Of a stretch of DNA of 64,000 nucleotides, positions 61,289 to 64,000 are shown piece after piece. How positions within the stretch are numbered: the first letter of the stretch is position 1; each line of letters opens with the position of its first letter. The stretch covers positions 1-64,000 of the forward strand of contig JH599920.1 of the NCBI GenBank assembly GCA_000245075.1, written 5' to 3'. The translations under genes and the position numbers were made by a program. The stretch is from Acetobacteraceae bacterium AT-5844. GTDB taxonomy: Bacteria; Pseudomonadota; Alphaproteobacteria; Acetobacterales; Acetobacteraceae. The notes beneath the pieces were generated by a model that was not told the DNA's origin, searched no databases, and saw only the letters and a program-made list of their open reading frames with translations.

Positions 61289-63352
61289 TTCCCAGCCAAT
61301 GGCGCGGCGCAGGAAGGCCGCGCCCAACGCCATGAAGCGGGCAGCCTCGGCATTGTCCTTGCCGTAGCCGTGACCACCGGCGGCGGGTTCATAGAACCGG
61401 GCCTCATATCCAAGCTTCTGGAGCTTTGCCGCCATCTTGCGGGCATGGGCGGGGTGGACCCGGTCATCCCTGCGCGTCGTCGCGATGAGGATGGGGGGAT
61501 AGGTCTTGCCCGCATCCGCATTGTGGTAGGCGGAGAAGTGCTGGATGAAGGCCCAGTCCTTCGGGTTGTCGGGGTCGCCATACTCCGCCATCCAGCTCGC
61601 CCCCGCCAGCAGCTTGGTGTAGCGCCGCATATCGATGAGCGGGATGGTGCAGAACAGCGCGCCGAACCGCTCCGGATAGCGGGTGAGCATATTCGCAATG
61701 AGCAGGCCGCCATTGGAACCGCCCTCGGCGGCAATGCGGCCTGGCGTCGTCACGCCGCGGCGCGCGAGATCGGCCGCGACAGCCGCGAAATCGTCGTGTG
61801 AGAGACGCTTGTTCTGGCGGCGCCCGGCCTCATGCCAGCGTGTCCCGAATTCGCCACCGCCACGGATGTTGGCGGTGACGGCGGTGCCGCCGCGCTCCAG
61901 CCAGAGCTGGCCGATGCTGCCCTTGTAGTAGGGCATGACCGGGATCTGGAAACCGCCATAGCCCGAGAGATGGACGGGAGCGTCGCCGGTTTCGGTGTCG
62001 GGGCCGGTCTGGACGTAGGGGATGCGCTCGCCATCGGAGGAGACGGCTTCGTGGCGCGTCACCCGCAGGCCGTCGGCATTATAGATCTTCGGCGCCTGGC
62101 GCAGCACCAGCGGTGTAGCGGGCGTGGTGGCGGTGCGGAGCAGGGTGGGCGGAGTGACCGGGTCCTGCGTCATGGCGAGAAGGGTGCCGTCCGATTCCTC
62201 GGGCTCGGCATCCAGGGGCCAGACATCGACGACGCCGATTTCGGGCAGGCCGTCCAGCTTATGTGGTGTCCAGGCGGTCTCGCCGGGCGTCCAGATGGTG
62301 AAGCGGGGGGAGAGGTCGTCCAGCTCCGCCATCAGCAACTGGCCGGCGCACCAGGAATAGCCGGTCAGGGCACGTCGCTCGGCGGGCTCGAACAGAGTCT
62401 GGAGATGAGGCGTGCTGGAGAGCAGGGAGGAGAGGGTCGTCGCCAGCAGGGTGTCCGGCGCATAGGTGGTGCCGCCGATGGTCCAGGGCGTGCGCGGTTG
62501 CAGGACGATGAGGTCCCGGAACCAGTTGACGCGGACATCCGTGGGAATGTCGATGCGCTGCAGAGGGCCGGTGCGGTCGCCCAGATGGACGGCGACGTCG
62601 TAGAAACCGATCTGGTCCAGGAAGACCAGCCGCTCCTCGCCGGTGGAGCGGTCCACGCCGCCCCAGGCGCCCATGTGATCGGCAGGGACCTCGAACAGCA
62701 CTTCGGCAGCGAGCGGGTCCTGGCCGCGGGACCACAGGCGAATGGTGCGTGAGTAGCCCGAGCTGGTGGCCATGCCTTCGCCGAAGGCGGAGGAGAGCAG
62801 CAGCGTGTCCCGGTCCAGCCAGTCCACCCCGCCCTTGGCCTCGGGCAGGCTGAAGCCGTCGCGCACGAAGCTGCGGCTGGGGATGTCGAACTCCCGCAGC
62901 ACCACGGCGTCTCCCCCGCCGCGCGAGAGCTTCAGGACGGCGCGGTCATGGGTGCCGTGGATGACGGCGGCGCCATGCCAGACCCAGTCCTCGTTCTCTT
63001 CCTTCACCAGGGCATCGAGGTCGATGAGGATTTCCCAGGACGGGTTGTCCTGGCGGTAGCCTTCCTCGGTGGTGCGGCGCCAGAGCCCGCGCGGGTTCTG
63101 CGCGTCCTTCCAGAAGTTGTAGAGGAGGCCGCCACGGCGGGTGATGTGCGGGATCTTGTCCGGGCGATCCATCGCGGCCTGCACCGCCTGGGCGTCGGCG
63201 GCGACACGGTCGTCCGACAGGCGGGCGAGGGTTTTCTCGTTCTGCGCCTCGACCCAGGCGAGGGCTTCGGCGCCTTCGATCTCCTCCAGCCAGAGGAAGG
63301 GATCGTCATCCGGTGCTTCGAGAGTGGGGCGAGCGTCGGGGAGATGGGTCAT
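61280..63352 (-). CDS. Prolyl oligopeptidase family serine peptidase (S9)
   Basis: A 690-residue S9 peptidase cleaving after Pro in peptides. An N-terminal beta-propeller (residues about 70-400) begins after DDPFLWLEEIEGAEALAWVE. The C-terminal hydrolase has the nucleophile Ser in AAEGGSNGGLLIANM near residue 545, the acid in TRRDDRVHPAHARKM and the His in AAGGHGYGKDNAEAARFMAL. No signal peptide, so cytoplasmic. It follows the TerB-like gene by seven bases. Confidence 0.93.
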   Translation of the reverse strand: MTHLPDARPTLEAPDDDPFLWLEEIEGAEALAWVEAQNEKTLARLSDDRVAADAQAVQAAMDRPDKIPHITRRGGLLYNFWKDAQNPRGLWRRTTEEGYRQDNPSWEILIDLDALVKEENEDWVWHGAAVIHGTHDRAVLKLSRGGGDAVVLREFDIPSRSFVRDGFSLPEAKGGVDWLDRDTLLLSSAFGEGMATSSGYSRTIRLWSRGQDPLAAEVLFEVPADHMGAWGGVDRSTGEERLVFLDQIGFYDVAVHLGDRTGPLQRIDIPTDVRVNWFRDLIVLQPRTPWTIGGTTYAPDTLLATTLSSLLSSTPHLQTLFEPAERRALTGYSWCAGQLLMAELDDLSPRFTIWTPGETAWTPHKLDGLPEIGVVDVWPLDAEPEESDGTLLAMTQDPVTPPTLLRTATTPATPLVLRQAPKIYNADGLRVTRHEAVSSDGERIPYVQTGPDTETGDAPVHLSGYGGFQIPVMPYYKGSIGQLWLERGGTAVTANIRGGGEFGTRWHEAGRRQNKRLSHDDFAAVAADLARRGVTTPGRIAAEGGSNGGLLIANMLTRYPERFGALFCTIPLIDMRRYTKLLAGASWMAEYGDPDNPKDWAFIQHFSAYHNADAGKTYPPILIATTRRDDRVHPAHARKMAAKLQKLGYEARFYEPAAGGHGYGKDNAEAARFMALGAAFLRRAIGWESE

Positions 63353-63359
63353 GGCCGGG

Positions 63360-63782
63360 TCAGGCCATCTGGTAGCGGGCTTTGGCAGCGCGCTCGATGG
63401 CGCCGGCGATCAGCCGGTCGATATCCATGCCAATGCGGAAATCCTGCAGGAAGCGGAGTTCCTCCTGCGTGGCCTCGCCATCGGCGGCGGCAACCTCGCA
63501 GGCCAGGAGATAGGCGGTCTCCCGCAGGCGCTGCGGCAGCGCGGCGCGCATCATGGTGAAGGCGCGGTCCAGGCCTTCGGTCTGGCTGAGGAGAGCCATG
63601 CAGATTTCGGTGACGGGCTCGATCTCCTGAGCCTGGAAGCCCGTGAAGACAGGGAGCTCCTGCACCAGCCGCGACATCATGCCCAGCTCGGCATCCGACA
63701 TGCGTTGGTCGGAGGCGGACATCAGCACCATGGCGCAGATGAGCGCCTCATGGACGGTGAAGTGAGTCTTGTTCTGCGGCAT
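63360..63782 (-). CDS. TerB-like (tellurite resistance B family) protein
   Basis: A 140-residue helical protein of the TerB-like fold. VHEALICAMVLMSASDQRMS near residue 9 and LLACEVAAADGEATQEELRF near residue 93 carry the two paired acidic motifs (SDQRMSDAE and ADGEATQEE) typical of the family, thought to bind metal. Function outside tellurite operons is unknown and no other ter genes are here. I chose the ATG at 63782; a TTG at 63839 is the alternative. Confidence 0.85.
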   Translation of the reverse strand: MPQNKTHFTVHEALICAMVLMSASDQRMSDAELGMMSRLVQELPVFTGFQAQEIEPVTEICMALLSQTEGLDRAFTMMRAALPQRLRETAYLLACEVAAADGEATQEELRFLQDFRIGMDIDRLIAGAIERAAKARYQMA

Positions 63783-63835
63783 GGGTGGCACGCTCTCCTC
63801 GTTACTGACCGGCGTATCGCGGCCGGGTCTGCGCT

Positions 63836-64000
63836 TCAACCCGGCGGGAGCGCGGGAGATGCAAGAAAAGCTGCGGTTTGGCGCACAGCTTCGGCAAGAC
63901 CCATGCGCCTTGGCACGACACCTTCCGGCAGCCCGGCCAGCAGGCGGGAGGGGGTGCGAGGGTCCAGGAGGACGAAGACGCCCCTGTCATCTGCCCGGCG
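63836..64000 (-). CDS. ATP-dependent DNA helicase, DinG-like (C-terminal fragment)
   Basis: The last 54 codons of a leftward gene cut by the window edge. The sequence DDRGVFVLLDPRTPSRLLAG, then LPEGVVPRRMGLAEAV, matches the final helicase motif region of DinG-like superfamily 2 helicases (family pattern D-x-G-V-x-x-x-L-D-P-R). The N-terminal part lies outside the window. It probably starts the transcript that continues into the TerB-like and S9 genes. An overlapping frame (63802-63990) is a shadow of this one. Confidence 0.75.
   Translation of the reverse strand, partial: RRADDRGVFVLLDPRTPSRLLAGLPEGVVPRRMGLAEAVRQTAAFLASPALPPG

Noticed and set aside
63802-63990. 62-aa leftward ORF at the right edge
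   Set aside because: The overlapping frame encodes a recognisable DinG-like C-terminus, so this is a shadow.

Overview
The window is GC-rich (roughly two thirds G+C by eye), densely coded and on both strands. It looks like an ordinary chromosomal segment of an alphaproteobacterium, most likely Rhodospirillales/Acetobacteraceae (Roseomonas-like). This is inferred from gene content and order: metX with metW, a usg gene, split glyQ/glyS followed by ppdK, fabD divergent from rpsF, and the run rplI - dnaB - alr - radA - cvpA - purF. I saw no rRNA, tRNA, CRISPR array, IS element, prophage or integrase. The two ends are cut: the right end carries the last 54 codons of a DinG-like helicase, and the left end may carry the first codons of a leftward gene.

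Layout. 0-3 kb: methionine synthesis (metX, metW) with an unrelated secreted Gly/Gln/Ala-rich protein between them, then two small paralogous proteins of unknown function. 3.7-9.9 kb: phaB, a holin-4-type membrane protein, a DUF2076 protein, a CoA-binding protein, a two-repeat PepSY-like periplasmic protein, glutathione-dependent formaldehyde dehydrogenase, a half-size S49 protease, chorismate mutase and a cupin. 9.9-14.1 kb: an M29 aminopeptidase, an M24-fold protein that has lost all five metal ligands, and an orphan Tat-exported solute-binding protein, which together look like a peptide/amide scavenging module. 14.2-20.1 kb: glyQ-glyS-ppdK. 20.2-26.4 kb: the divergent argO/argP pair, ygfZ, and an LPS-type block of GT9, GT4 and asnB. 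26.5-33.1 kb: a two-TM protein, tenA, pyrC, then YfgM-like - bamB - der in the same order as in enterobacteria.

33.1-48.6 kb is read leftward. It is the conserved run rpsF-rpsR-DUF2232-rplI-dnaB-alr-radA-cvpA-purF-SDR, opened by inserts: cfa, mlaE-mlaF, a CheZ-like phosphatase and a rightward MFS gene. A T1SS-type DUF4214 protein of different composition sits just beyond it. 48.9-56.7 kb is the divergent fatty-acid and envelope block fabD-fabG-acpP-fabF-mltG, then yicC-gmk, again with two inserted genes. 58.0-60.3 kb: groES-groEL behind two CIRCE operators. 60.4-64 kb: a cold-shock gene, a small secreted protein whose ribosome-binding site lies in a hairpin, a prolyl oligopeptidase, a TerB-like protein and the dinG fragment.

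I did not find a clearly new multi-gene system. The best leads are: a compact hairpin with a CCG box 35 nt before rpsF that resembles the S6:S18 autoregulatory motif; a CheZ-like protein ending in two CheY-binding-like peptides, one like the CheZ tail and one like the FliM N-terminus; the metal-free M24 protein paired with an orphan binding protein; the sequestered ribosome-binding site before the 60.9-kb gene; and the tandem small paralogues at 3 kb.
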